Source of the DNA: Massospora cicadina | Taxonomy: Eukaryota; Entomophthoromycota; Entomophthoromycetes; Entomophthorales; Entomophthoraceae | Length of the DNA: 64,000 nt | Reading direction: 5' to 3' | Assembly (NCBI GenBank): GCA_022478985.1 | Contig: JAKSZP010005648.1 | Span: 22,980 to 86,979, forward strand | The notes under the pieces: model-generated | Told to the model about the DNA's origin: nothing | Seen by the model: only the letters and a program-made list of their open reading frames with translations | Database searches by the model: none | Part shown: one piece after another, positions 36,841 through 51,100 of the stretch | Layout of the letters: each line of letters starts with the position of its first letter | Position numbering within the stretch: position 1 is the stretch's first letter | Made by a program: the position numbers and the translations under genes

Positions 36841-39800
36841 CCATGTTAAAAATTAAGCCGCCTTATCTGCCAACATTCTCGTACCCCTCAGGGTTAACGA
36901 CCATGTGCATCTGGTACTTTATTTTGTGCCTATATGAAATTCTGGCTCACTGGCAGCTATTGGTGGAACTCTTTTCTGGTTCCATATTCATCATATCAGC
37001 AGCAGTGCCTCAGTCATTCTAGTTTGCTGTATGGATGCTCTGGCATCTGGGCTGGCAGGCCAGTCTAATTTAACTTGCTGTCCGCCTGACACATACCATC
37101 CAATGCCTGAACGCGCATCCTTGCAGAGGGGGTTGGCTGGCTATCTGATTGCTTCATTGAATTTAATTTTCTTTAGCTTTATCTTAGGTTTGATCTCTGT
37201 AGGTGGCGAGTCAGGCTCTAAGTCAGAAGAAATCTTTGTCTTGTGGAGAGAACCCTGCAGGCAGGTTGATGTACAAGTGAGGATTAGACGCCTTTAAAGG
37301 AAGTGAAAAGCAAGTCAGCAATATTATGGTCAATACAAATTATTTATGTCAGCCATGATGAGGCCGTTTAGCCATAACCTCTGAAAGTTGTGAGAGATCT
37401 GGTAGTAAGTGACTAATAAAGAGATGTATGAATGAAATATGTCAAGAAATGCTGTATTACTTATTCTGCACAGAGAAGGATGCTTCAATTTGCAAACAAT
37501 CTTGCAGGAAATTAGTTATGCTGAAATAAAATATGAATGAGAGGCGTAGTGATAGATTATACTGTCCTCAACGTTCTTCATCTATTGCTCAAAGCAAATT
37601 CATGCTATAATACGGTCCACTTTTTGGGGAAAACATAGATTGCCAACAAATTAAAATAGTGGAAGATATCTTCAAGACTATTCTCACACAATGTCTGGAA
37701 CGATGCAAATTCAATGCATACATGCAATTAATTTTATAAGCCTAAAAAAATGACCCTAAAAATCTATAGAAGTCTGTGACACCTAAAGACACACTGAACA
37801 AAATAAGCAAGACCCAGTGCATAAAACATAGCAGCAAATACATGATCTCTACTCAGTGTAAAAACTTATGGATAAGGGCATTGACAAATGAGCAAAACAG
37901 TTAGCAATGGGTAGAATGGGTTATTCAAATGTAGGACTCTTCCTGAGCTCACCACCCCATTGCAGATGTTCCACAATATTGCTATATTTAGTCTGCAAAG
38001 ATACCATATGGTCAAAAAACTTGAGAGGAGCTCCTCTTGGGATGAAGCGGCGTGAACATCTCCTATTGACATGTCAGCATAGATATAATCATTTGAAATC
38101 TTATTAATAGAGAAGCCTTTGTTTTATGTGTCTGCACAATGCCATTGGTTTAATAAGTAGGAAGCTTTGGATGGAATAATGTCCAAACTAATGAATCTAT
38201 AAAAGATTGGTTCTGCTGGAAAAAGGCGTGTTGTCAAGTGAATTCAATTGCTCAGTAAAGGGTGAGTAAACGTTGGGAATTTGGGTTGACTGAGCTATGA
38301 TACTGAATAATCTAATGGTTCTATGATGACCAAACCGCCATTAAGATTAATATATGAAATGAGATGCAAAAATCTATGAGCTCCAAAGTATATATGGAGC
38401 ATGATAAAGCTAATTTGAAGTTTCAAAGTACAAATTGGTTAGTAATTGTCATAAATTTCCATATATTTAATCTTGTATATGAAGAATTTAATGGTTTGTT
38501 AAGTTTGAGGTTAGAGATACAGGCGTTGGTCTAGAAACTCCAGCCCCTAAGAAACCTATGCCAATATGGCAATTTGCTAGGTTGCCTGATATAAGTTTAA
38601 TAACAATATATAGAAATATCTAGTGCGTTACTAGTATAGTAAGAAGCTAGGAGAAAATTTTAGTGTCTTTTGTGTAGATTTCAGCAGTAATCTGGGCATA
38701 AGTGTTTCTTATGTCAATATTAAATTTTTATTTTGTATAGCTAATTTATATCCTTTTATAAACGTTTAAAGGAACAACAAGCTTTATTTTTCCTATGTAA
38801 TACTAATATCTGAACCATGCTACTAACTGCCAATTTTCTTTCATTGCGAGAAACATACCAGAGAATTTATATAAATATATACATTTAAGGGCATGCAACT
38901 AAGCCAAAAGCACATCTTATCCAACTGCTTATTCACATCCAACTACTTCCACCTTTCTACCCCAAGAATTATGGGATATAACAAATTATTATCAAACTAT
39001 AACTTTTTTAGAAACATAAATCATCATGGAAAGAAACTGGAGTTTATTATAACATGGTGAAGAGGTCTGAGTGTCCCTAAGCCACCAGGTTACTAAAGAC
39101 ATATGAATTTACTTGGCTTCAGTCTAATTAATACTGATGAAGTTTTTTAGAAGCGTCAGTATAAGATCTTAACATTCATAATAACTTGCCCACAAGTTAA
39201 CAAATCTGGCAACAAACAAAAGACCTACAACTAACTTTTATTGCAGTCAAAAAGATGGTGAAAAGTTTTGGAATGACTTCTGACGCAGGACTACTAGGAG
39301 GGTCCCTAATAACAACAAGATGTCACACATACACCATGTGGTCTGCTTAATGTACATACTAAAAAACGCCATGATAAGAAACCAGGTTTTATGTTCTTAG
39401 ATCATGCTCCGTGGCTTGAAAAAACATTGATCAGATGATCGGTAGAAAGAAAGCATTAAAGTTAAAAGTAACCATGGAATCACGGCCACCATCATTTAAA
39501 GCCTTTATGTGACCATGTCTTACATGTTCTCTTGTATAGGCTTGTATGGTCTTCTACCACAGCTATCAGCTGGACAGGACTTAAGCCCACTTTAGCACTA
39601 AGAAGGGCACCAACCATATGATTCTTCCTCTTTCTAGGATTTATGACCTGGTATACCTTGGTTAAAAGGTGGATGGCGGCTGTTCCACTATGTTTAATTC
39701 ACTCTACTCCCAACCAAACCTAAGTCCATAACATAATTATTACTGAGACAGCAAAGAAAATTAAAGAAGTTAAAACTAGCCAGTTATTTCTAAGAGGCGT

Positions 39801-40962
39801 TTTTAAAGTATGATAATAAGTTAATCTTTCCTCCCTAACAAACCATTCAATTAAGAGCACCTTTGGCTATAAAATTAATATCTGGAAAACCAGATTAAAA
39901 TATCAATAGAAAGCTCATACTACAGACGTTTAATAAATTGTGAAACAATTGGCTTTAAAAGTATAAAAAACTTAGTTTCCAATGAAAAATTGGATATTTA
40001 AAACCAAATTATAAAATTACATACTAAGACTGTTTGACCATAGTTTGCATAAGTCATTACAATGATTTTAAACTCTAGCAACAGCATCTCATCTTCAAAA
40101 AAAACCAAAAAAAACATCCTCTACTTTTAGGTTATTTGGATAACTTAAAATTTAGGTTTATAGTTAAAAAAATTTCTTTTCTTTATTTTATGCAATAAAT
40201 CTATTATTATCACCTCTTGAAGTTGACACTATATTACTAGTATTGGGGCCACACTCCATTATTTTAGGTGTTGGTAGGGTCTTCTTATCTGGAGTCTTTC
40301 TATTCTTGTGGCCACCAGTGTAGGCATTCAAGAGAGCACAATGAGTAACTCCATATTAAAAGCACTATAATGAGCAAAATTTTAAAAACCTAATTTAAAC
40401 TTTACTACCTTGAGGAGATAAGTATGCTGCTACTAACGAGTAAATTGGTGAAGAATTCATTTTGGAATTACCTGTTTAATGAGAGATTTTGCTTTGTAAT
40501 AGGAAAAAACATAATAACATTACCTTACAATATCATAGCCCTCAAACCTTTCTGACGTTCTAATTTTATGACAATAATTTTTCTCTTCAAATAGACCTTT
40601 AACTTTGACTAGCTCCTACAACAGTTGTGAATGCTTAGGTTTACATTCATCCTGACCTGATTTCATTATTTGATGCACAATCCAAGAGTTTTAGATCATT
40701 ATTTCTCCTAATTTTTTCCTAGAAGGTCCTACTTTCATATTCCTAAATCAGCGGTGTCTTAAGTCCGTTCAATGATGTTTTGATTACTTTTTTTACAACT
40801 GAAGCCATATTTATCCTTTGCACACTGGTTCTCTGACATAATTTATGTTCTAATCAATGGTAAATTTTCTTAAAATGGCAACAAGAACTGAACGTCAAAA
40901 TAATTTCTTAAGTGTTAAGGCCACATTACCATCTGTGGGTACTAGAATATGAGAAAGGCTAC
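36841..40962. other. decayed DNA between repeat X and the nested cluster
   Basis: An open frame at 37,031-37,297 (plus, 88 codons) starts MDALASGLAGQSNLTCCPPD and has a hydrophobic patch, YLIASLNLIFFSFILGLISV. It could belong to whatever carries X copy 2, but copy 1 has no matching part. An overlapping pair at 37,866-38,107 is unrecognised. The rest is AT-rich with no motif or LTR pair. Confidence 0.35.
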
Positions 40963-41708
40963 TATAAGGCTTCCGTTTTTTGTGGCTAAATGGTGCTGTG
41001 CCCAGGAGGCTTATCAATCGATATAAGCAATAGTCTAAGGCTCAAATCAAGTTTTTTTTCTAGGGTGCGAATTCACTCTTAGGTATCATAAACTAGAGTA
41101 TCAGTCCTAAAGTAAGATTCAATGAAACATATATAATTCAAAGTACCAAAAAGGAGAATTTGATAAAAAGGTGTAACTTTATTAGAGTTTAGCTTTAGTG
41201 CTTTTATATTACTTTAAACAATATAATTCCTTTAAGAAAAAGGAGCAATATAATCAGCTGAGGGGGCTGTCTGAATCAAAGCTATTCTTTAAATACAGCT
41301 AACAGGTTCATTGATGTCTTTGTAGCATATTTTGATTGATGAGAAATGTGCCATAAATAACTCAAATCTGATGAAATTGGTATTTTTTAATTTACATTTG
41401 GACAAATTCCAAATTTGTGACCTTTTCTAGGATACCACATAATTTTCTTTTTATATTTTACCTGATGTAGTGATCACCTAATATTTAAAAAAATTTTGCT
41501 TTGGGTAGTCAAGATTTTTTTGTGGTGCTGAGCATAAGTTGGCCAATGGAAAAATTCGTAGTATTAAGTTGAGCCTTACCAACTATTGTTTTTTATATAT
41601 AGTTAATTGGTGGGTTTTAACTCCATTTTCTAATCTAGGCATCAATTCACTCATAAGGTTCAATCTATTGATATCTTCCTATCTTATCTAATGCTCTGCT
41701 ATCCCACA
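40963..41708 (-). repeat. 3' LTR of GyB
   Basis: Its left edge (plus strand TATAAGGCTTCC) matches the left edge of the right copy (TGTAGGGATTCC at 61,430). GCAATAGTCTAAG (41,028) against GCAATAGCCTAAG is shared, as is the GATAAAAAGG word. On the minus strand it starts TGTGGGAT directly after the purine tract AAGGGGTGA. Confidence 0.7.
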
Positions 41709-41717
41709 TCACCCCTT
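41709..41717 (-). other. polypurine tract of GyB
   Basis: Minus-strand AAGGGGTGA directly before the LTR start TGTGGG. It is the same nonamer as in GyC (55,181-55,189). Confidence 0.6.
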
Positions 41718-42140
41718 ATAAGATTATTAAAAGGGGAGTACAAATTTAGGAATCATCTATGTAAACGGTTAATAGAAACTCCAGTTTCTAAAAGCTTAAC
41801 TTTTATAGTTCTCACCATTTATAAGCTATACCAGATGGTCCATCTCAGATGAAATCCAATTTCCTCCTTGGGGAGCGATGCAGATTGAGGTATTACAAGA
41901 TTAAATCGGAACTCTTAGGAGTGGTTAAAGGATGGTGGATTGCTCTTCTGCTTGGCCATCTCTTGTAACCGTTTTGGCTATGTTTGTCATATCATCTATT
42001 GAAGTTGAAAAATCTTTTAAGCTAACCTTCTTAGTCTTTTTCACACTCTTTGGTGTTCTCACTGGTACCTTTGTAACTAATAGAAATGGGATGTCTTTCT
42101 CTCTTCGGTTTAAGGCCCTGAAAGGAGATATATTTATAAT
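41709..42140 (-). pseudogene. integrase C-terminal part of GyB
   Basis: The open frame 41,925-42,155 carries DIPFLLVTKVPVRTPKSVKK and later DDMTNIAKTVTRDGQ. It parallels the GyC stretch PKVPELLAKNIFTNRTDPEQ and then KLSQRG after its integrase core. Further left, KLLETGVSINRLH is followed by FLNLYSPFNN, parallel to the C-terminal end of other gypsy polyproteins. The end lies just before purine tract and LTR, as expected. The frame stops being GyB at the TSD ATGAT (42,141-42,145). Confidence 0.7.
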
Positions 42141-42145
42141 ATGAT
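42141..42145. repeat. target-site duplication of GyC, left (ATGAT)
   Basis: ATGAT before the left LTR, repeated perfectly at 55,918-55,922. Confidence 0.85.
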
Positions 42146-45100
42146 TGTCAGACAATTACAAGTCTGATGTTGTATCAAGAGTAATTCAGTTTTGATTTAT
42201 ATGACATGGGCAAAAGAACCTGGCAATTCTTAGTGGAACCCTTTTAATTGAGCAATACTTTTAGTAATAAAACTAAGCCAAAAAGCTCAAGTTTGGGTAG
42301 CAGGGGTATTCTGAATCATCAGAGGAACTAAGGGAACCATTCATAAATCTTTCTCAATCATACAACTAAACTTATTCAAGATACACCACAAATACTGGCC
42401 CCTTTTATAGGGTCAGAGGGGGTCCACAAGGTGAAAATTTTTCCCGTCTTAAAATTGGACTAAAAATCATAAAATACCTTTTTCACGGGTAAATCTTCCC
42501 AGTTGTTGCTTCCCCATCTACCCTCATATTGAAGCAAGGTGACTATCAACAGATCTGATAGGTCAAATCCTTATATTCGCAAATTTGGACAATACTAAGC
42601 AATCCAAACTAAAAGCCTTGACATCTAAGTACTAGCATTGACTTATTATGACTGGTTGCTTCTTAAACCCCTGATCTTAAAAATAAAAAAACTATAAAAA
42701 TCGCTCATTTTTTTAGTTGAAGTTTTTAATAGTTTAAAATAAGTGGTCCTTTAACCACCTACAAAGTAAATATCACAGTTAAGAAACTTATTCTCCTGCA
42801 ACATATTTATTAGATTTAGGTGTAAAATGCACCAGTAAGCACACTAAAAACGTAAAATAAAACAAGTGGTGCTTACTACAGGGGGCTCTTTACACCACAA
42901 ATCTTTATTTAAAACATGATAACTGCATCAGAATCCAAATTAGCTGCTTTAGAACAACAGCTAGCTAGTGCTTTGTCTCATCTTAAAAGTCTTGAGCTGC
43001 ACGCTTCCAAAAGCTTTTATGGGGCCTCTCCTACCATCCATAAAACCCCTCTTCAAGATAAGTTTACAACTGGTAAAGGCATTGTTTCATCCTTCCTGTA
43101 TGTTTATGAATCGGTGATGGAAGGGGCAACTGACCAACAAAAACTCAGGTTTATCATCCCCTGCTTGAGTCATATGGCTCAAGAAATAGTGGATCCCAAA
43201 ATGGTCAACGTCAGCACCTGAGAGGAGGTTAAGCAAGCGCTTAATGAGGAGTATGGCTCAACACAAAGCTTAAACGGCAAAAACAGGCCTTTATGTGCCT
43301 TAGCCTACAAGAGGGACAAATCCCCTCTTTTGTTGACCGATTTTGTAGTAAAGCATAACCTCTATTGTTAGCAAAAATACTTTCCCTTGACATTGCTATT
43401 GCTGCTGTTTTATCTGGATTGGCGTCTCATCCTTCTTTTGCGAAACATATCTCTGCCTTCAAGAGTTCCTTCCAAAATATATGGGACATCAAGGAGGCCT
43501 TATTAGTGGTGGTTGAATGTTATGATTTATCGTACCCAAAGAACTTCAAGGCAAGAATATACTACAACCCCTTATCCTATTTTATGATTGTCTCCCTTTG
43601 GAAATCTGCTCCCGTGGAGCTGCCATAACGAGATGCTCCTCCCCCCCTGTGAAGATAGACTTAGGATACTAGCACTGATGGGCAGCGCTCTCCTCCACCT
43701 TCCACTTCCACAGCTCAACTGGCGAAGTTGGCTATCACTTTGCCTTGCTCCCCTCCTTCTTCAGAGCAGACTATTATAGTGTCTGAAGCGTCACGTCCCA
43801 CTAAGGTGCTACCTCCATCCCCATCTGCATCTCCTCCAGCTGTACCTCGCCCAAAACCTATAGCATGGGGCAACCCAAACATATCTCTTCTAAGGAAAAG
43901 GAAAAGCCATTACACTTTGATGCCTCCCCCAAAAGTTAGTGCACCTACGATGGTATCTTGAAAAAGTCAACAGGGTAAAGAGCGCCAAAAAGTCCTCCCT
44001 TATGAGAAGATCAAGTAGTTTTCTAAGCCCACTCTTAGTAACTCGTTGAGGTGCATTGACAATCCCTCTGATAACGAGTCTGAAGGAATTGGTGAAGACG
44101 CAGGCTATTATGTTTTGGGAGCCTAATAGAAGTGCAGATTCCGGATAGGTTGAGGACTGAAGGGATTGATATAGTCATGATACCACGATGAAACTATTTC
44201 CAACATTTGTTGAGTTTTCAGAGGTGATCAATACCGCTATGATGCAGACCACTTTTTTAGTACAGTAATCCGATCTACCCATCAGGTTCATACCCCTCAA
44301 TATATTAAAGATAAATACCCTACAATGGCTCAACGCCTTACAACCACTCTACATTTAAATAAGGTTCTTGCCCTCCCCCCTACTTTTGGTAGTACAATAA
44401 CCAAGCTAGAGATTGTCATCAATAAGGTGCAAGCTCTAGCAATCCTTGATATGGGTGCTCCAGTGAACGTAGTTTCTTCAAAGCTCATCAAAAAAATTAA
44501 ATTGGAGCCTGACTTGGTCTAGTCGCAAAATTTTGGAACTGAGGGCCCAACAACACGTGAGCTATTGAGCCTAGCTTCTCTACCCATACAAATTGGAAGA
44601 ACTCCTACTAATCCCCGATGTGGTACTAAACAATAATGCTTATGACCTACTCATTGGCACTCAATTCATGATTGAGTATGACGGAATCATTAATATGAAA
44701 CAGGGATTCAACTCTATTCTAAAATATGAAGAACACTGGTTTCTACAAACAATAAGCCTAAAAAAATAATCATGCGTCATTGAGTACCCTGACTTAGCCC
44801 TCACTCTTATTATACCATGTCAGGCAGAAACACAAAAAAGCTGCTTGACTCCATGGATGCTTCAGAGGGCATTTCATTGTATGCGTCAGAGGACGTAGTA
44901 ATCAAAGCAGGTAAACAAAAGGGGATAGACACCAAAATTGCTATGCAAAACCCCTCAACTGCCTTGAGAACTTAACATGCATTGATAGTATAGGTACTTT
45001 AGAAACTTGTGTGTTTCCAGGTATCCTAAACTCTGCCTACCAGCGACCCTTCGATCTTCTGTTGGGAGCCTTACTAGCAAAGATATGGTCATCAAGAAGC

Positions 45101-48100
45101 ATCCGTAGATTGTAAAAGCCCTAATGTTTCCAATTGAGGACATCCAACAAGTCCATTATATTGGGCCTTTGCTAGATATGGGACTACCCGCTGACCAAAT
45201 GATATGTGCTTTACCCAACGTTCAAATTTCTGATGATCTAACTCCCGCTGAGCTTAATAAAGTTTATTCTTTAATAGAGTTTATATTGATATTCTCTCCA
45301 AATCTGATGCTGACTATGGGCATATGAAGGACTGGAGCCACATCATTGATGTTGGTGATACCAAGCACATTATCCAAGCCTTATTGGAAATCAAAAGTTG
45401 AGGAGCTCCAGATGAGGACGGAACTTAAACAGTTACTGAACGTGGGGCTACTGGTGCCTTCTCAAAGCCCTTGGTCATCTCTGCTATAGCTCATAGAAAA
45501 GGATGGTGGGCATTGGATAGTTTATGGACTACTGCAAACTGATTACCCTCACCAAGAAGAACAGCTACCCAATCCCACGAATTGATGACGCTCTGGCTCA
45601 ACTCTCTGGGTCCAAGTTCTTTTCCACCATGGTCCTGTCTAGCGGATACTGGCAGATGGACCTTTCTCCGCAAGATCAGGAAAAGTGTGCGCTTATCTGC
45701 AGTGAGGGTTTCTTCTAACCTGCCCAACTACCACAAGGATTGTTATGTGCCTCAAATCTTTCAGCGAGACATGGACCTCATATTGCAAGATCAGAAGCTT
45801 AGTTGCGTAATTGTCTATCTTGACAGTACACCATCTTCTACTGAACGTTCAATGACCACCTTTCTCACTTAAACAAAGTGTCAGGAAGTTGATATGACTT
45901 GACGATACACTAACCATACCGGCGGATTGGAGGGGAAATTGAGAAAAGTCTCAAGATTAGTGAAAAAAGTATACAAATAATAATCGATTAGAACGTTGAA
46001 CAATTGTCAAATTGACTGGAATTACGCCAAGATTCAATATAAATGAGAGCTTCTAGTAAAAGGAAAACAAATAGAAGACTACCAATACAAGGATACATCC
46101 AGTTTGAGGAACTGAGATATAAAAAGTCACATGGAGGATTGAAAGGAAGGTCTTCTTTCCCTGATCAGGTTGTTGCAGATAAGTCTGCAAATTAGTAAAA
46201 ATAATAAAGGTTGAAATAAGGGGCAATAGCTCTGTATATAGTTTTCAAGTTTCATTAGAATTGGCGATCTTTATATTGTCTGATTTTGTTGCTCAGTGGC
46301 TAATACCCTATGCAAACTGAAAGGCGGAATCAAGACTCTACACTGAGAATTAACAGTGGTGCTCACTACAGGGGGAAACGTGTCAGCTGTAGTTCTTCGA
46401 CGCTAAGATACAATGATGAGCCCTCATTCGTTATGACACAATTTGATTGGATTCTACACGCGTTATGTGGAAGAAGCATGGGAGGCACCTAATAACGAAC
46501 CAATATTATTCACTGTAACTTAACTGGGTAATTATGAAGTTATGATCAATCAGCAATTAGAAAATTGCCCTGAGCTGATGGCTGACCAACAAGGACGCCC
46601 CACGAATGTCGCCCCTCAGCAGCTGCGGGATATTATGGAGTGGCTGTTGTGTGGATATTGATTATATGAAGATGAGGCGGGGGAGTATGCCTTGAGTTTG
46701 TTTTATAGCTAAGAAGACCAAGAGAATCGCTAAACCATGTACATGTCCTATCTGGACGCAACTACAACAAGGATGGCTCGCCGCCTTGGTACTTACGGAA
46801 TTGAGGAGTAATTATTCGCTTATGTGCAACTGTCTATTCGCCAGCTACTGCGTGTGCTGGCTCACCACAATATAGAGATTGGATATGTAATGAAGTTCAC
46901 TTGAGCACAGCAAAATGATACTTGCCTCCTACTTGACCACCTCAATCACTCTTTTTTGGAGGTACAGGGGGCGCTGGTACAAATGGACCATCGTGTTGTG
47001 AACATCTGCCATCAATTGGACATTTTGGTAATACAGTTAAATCTAGAGTTATCTCAGGTAATTGGAGAAATGTTGGATTGGCATGGTCTATTAACGGAAT
47101 GGATTTGGGATGTAACAACGTTGGGAAATAATACCAAGTGCTTCATGGAAGATTTAGCTGAATGGGTAGAAGTGCTCGAAGCCATGATTGCTCAGCTTAA
47201 GGAAAAAATAACACTGATGGAATGGCAAGTGGCAGATCAAGTCAGTTTTGTATCATCTGAATAAAACCAACTTCATATCAAATGGAGTAGCCAGCGAATG
47301 ACAGATAATGCGCTTATCCTTGTCAACGTCCCCCAAAAATCTCCAGCTAATCTGTCGGGTTACACAACTGGAAGCTGTCAGTCAGGATGAGCACCGTCAA
47401 GTTTTCCCTCTTATGATCGGTGAGATAAGAGAGTATGCGGACATGCAAGAATGGCTTGATACCCTTCAATGGGCCAACGAGGAATTGGTATGGGAATAAG
47501 CCGCCCTCCTTAAACAAATAACTGACGCTAATCAACAAGCAGGTAATGCTAGCCAACAGCATGCCCACATGAAGAACATAATCAAAGATGTCCTCTCGCA
47601 ACTACAAGCAGTGGAGCAGAAATTGCACGTTGAGCAGGAATTTCATCGTGAGTTGCAATATCAGTATATGACACTGCAACAGGAATTCCAGGATGGATGG
47701 TGTAGATGCTATTCAGTTAAAGCGTAGCAGTTAATCAATGAACACCTTGTGGAGCACGCTGGAGCTGGGGGGAGTGGTTCAGTTAGTGGCGATTCAGGGG
47801 AATAATGCTATGGATCAGCTAACAAATATCCCTCAGGCGTTGGAATGAACCCCCCATTTGACACTACTTCTTCCAAGTCCATTTCATCAGATTTGAGTCT
47901 GTCCAGCCAGCTGTAAGATAGTTTACAATGGGGTGGTTCCCTTAGTCGCTCCAGAACTAATTCATCTGATCCTTGCAGCGGGAGCCTGGCGCAAGGTGAT
48001 GCTGTGCAAATCAAAGAAATTACCTTCTTTCAGTCGTGACAGTAATCTACATGGTTACTTTAAGTGTTTTGAATTATCCATGGAAAGGGCTTATGATTAG

Positions 48101-51100
48101 CGGAAAGTGAAACTGTTGCTGTCTGCTCTGGATGTGGAAAGCGCTGATCAAGTTACATTCTACCTTCCAAATAGCTCAGTATCCTACGAAGAAGTTAAAG
48201 CGATTTTTCTCTGGCTGTTCAGGGGTGAGACCAAGATGGCCCAACGGAAATCTGACTTCCTGACTATACAGTTTCACCAGAATGAGACCCTGTTAGAATT
48301 TCGCTGAACGGTTCTCAGTAGAAGCACATGTACTACTCGGAGCTAACATTTTATCTGCTGAGGATGTTGGTATAGTGATGACAACAGCTGTCTAACCATA
48401 TTGGAAACTATATAACACTATGTCTCACATTTTGGACTGAGATGCAGGACTTATTCAAATCATGAATACCTTATGACAACTCTCTGCCACAATCAGCGCC
48501 CCTAATGTAGCCCAAAAAACCTCTGCTGTCTCCGCACCAAACTCTTCAGGATCTGGGCCCCAGAAACCTTGCTAACAACCGCTGGAATGTATTCTTTCAT
48601 CATATAAATCAGCGAATCCTTTTTGGCCTATGTACACTATGCTGGTTCATCCACGACCCTGGAACCATACCATCAATATTTGCACTGGCCCTTCCACTGC
48701 AAGCTATATATGTGAACCTTTTATGAATACTTGCTTTTAGTGCGGATGAAGAGGGCATTATGCGGGCAATTGCCCTACCAAACCACAAGTGCATGCAATG
48801 CCAACTGAGGAAATTGAGCAGGGAAAAGCTCGAGCAGAGTAGAGGTGGGATGCTCTACCTCCGCTAAGTACAATTCACTTGTCCCTAACGATTCCCAAGC
48901 ATCTTTTCAGGTAGAATTTGGAACTCAATCAGATGATTTTTTATACCAACAGCTCCCAAAGGATACCCCTGCTTCTGTTTCCAAGAGTAAAAATTCACCC
49001 TCAAGCCCGAGTTCACTCAGGATGTGCAGAAGCCATATGCATGGCAGATCCTGGAACAGTCCAGCACAATAACGCGGATCCCTTGATGGACGCTGCCTGT
49101 TTTAGTAGGGGTTAACATAGCCATTCCAGTGGATAAAATCACTAGTGAGTATCCTCAGGTCAGCAAGGGCAATTCCTCCTTTTTGAGTAACACAAAGCCT
49201 TTGGACGTACACATAATAAACACTGATGGCTCTTTTTACTCAGAATGCACTTACTGCGACATTTCCATTCAAAACACTAAAAACCGCATTATTGTAGACA
49301 CAGGAGCCCCTGTGAACATAGTCTCTACCCGGTTGGTGGCTAAGCTTCTGTTGAAACCGGATGTGGACCATTGAGTAGTATATGGGACCATGGGGACATA
49401 AAGCACTGTGTCTGAAGGAGCATATAGCACGTTGTCTTTACAATTTGGGTCAGTACGGGCTTCCGCTCTGGTGGTGGTTTTGCCAAATAACAACTATGAC
49501 ATGTTATCAGTGTGGCATTTATGAGGAAATTTGGTGTCATGATAAATATGGTGGAGGAGACTCTTAATATTTTAGTACGACAGAGCCCTGTTTATTTTAC
49601 CTCTTGTGGAATCCCAACAGAACTGTTCTACTCTAGTCAAATCAATCTAGTGTATAGCAACGGAGTGATTCCTGTTCATTATCAATGACTGAAGCGGTGG
49701 ACCAGGGCCCTTCCCAACCAGATTTATGAGTAAAATGGGATCCCGCTTCATACAGCAAACGCTTTGAGCCTACCGTCTGGACACCTGTGCATAGTAGGGA
49801 CTGAGCTTAAAATTGATGTCCCTAAAGGGCTTTATGGTAAAACCATGGCTCCTCACCAGCACTCACAGCTTGAACCACATGTGGCTCCAGGGCTACTGCT
49901 ACCTGGTATTGGGGAGGTAAAAGTGCTGCTAGAGAATTTACAGAAGGAGACAATAATGATTTAGTGGCACCAAGTGGTGGCTTACCTACACTTATATCCT
50001 ATAGAGGAAGTTCACCGTATTCATGATTTTGGCTCATAGGAGGATCTTGGTCTACCAAAAAGCTCATTGTTTGGCATATTGACAGTAGTTCCACAGGAAG
50101 CGTTTACTGGATCATCAGCGGAACAGCAAGGTAAGGCTATGGCGTTATTTGTAAAGTATTGAGATATTTTTTGCATGATGATCATGATTTGGGGTGCGCT
50201 CAAGGGATGGTACATTGGATAGATACAAAGGATCACCCTCCCATTCAATCACGATCTATTAGACGTATAAAATCAGCGGAAGGGGTTATTTCCGATGAGG
50301 TGGATAAACTTATCATGCAAGTAATTCTAGACCCATCAAACACTCCGTGGGCATCACTATAGCTCATTGTAAAGAAAAAAGATGGCTCAAATTGAGTGGT
50401 TATTGACTATAACAGACTCAATAATGTAACAAAGAAGGATTCATACCCTCTTCCATGGATTGATAACGCGTTGGACTGAATGGGTGGGGCAAATTATTTT
50501 CATCTTTGGATCTGATCTCGGGGTACTGTCAGATTGATTTTCCATCAGTGGAACAGGAGAAATGCGCTATAATCACTTTGAGAGGGTTATTCCAGCCAAC
50601 TCGCATGCCACAAGTGGTTGTGCAATGCCCCATCTACGTTCCAGAGTGTCATGGATACATTTTTAAGTTATTTAAAGCTGTCCTGCGCCTTAGTTTACCT
50701 CGATTATATCAATGTGTTCTCATAGAAGTTTACAGAGCACCTTGCCCATTTGGAACAAGTGTTTCGGCACCTCGCTGCTGCTAATATCAAAATTTAACCT
50801 TGTAAGTGCATTTCTTTAAAGAACAATTAGAATACCTTGGGTTCATTGTGGATTCAAACGGACTTAAACCACAGCTGGATAAGGTGGAAGTGATAAGCAA
50901 GATGACTCACCCAGGTAATAAGCGGGACATATAAGTGTTTCTGGGGATGGTCAGGTACTACTGATGGTTCATTCCCAATTCCAGTTGCATTGGGGCCCCA
51001 CTTTTTGAGTTGTTAAAGAAAAACGCTTCTTTCAATTGGACGGAATGATGCCAGAATGCTTATGATGTGTTGCAAACTGTGTTAGAAAGTGCACCAATTT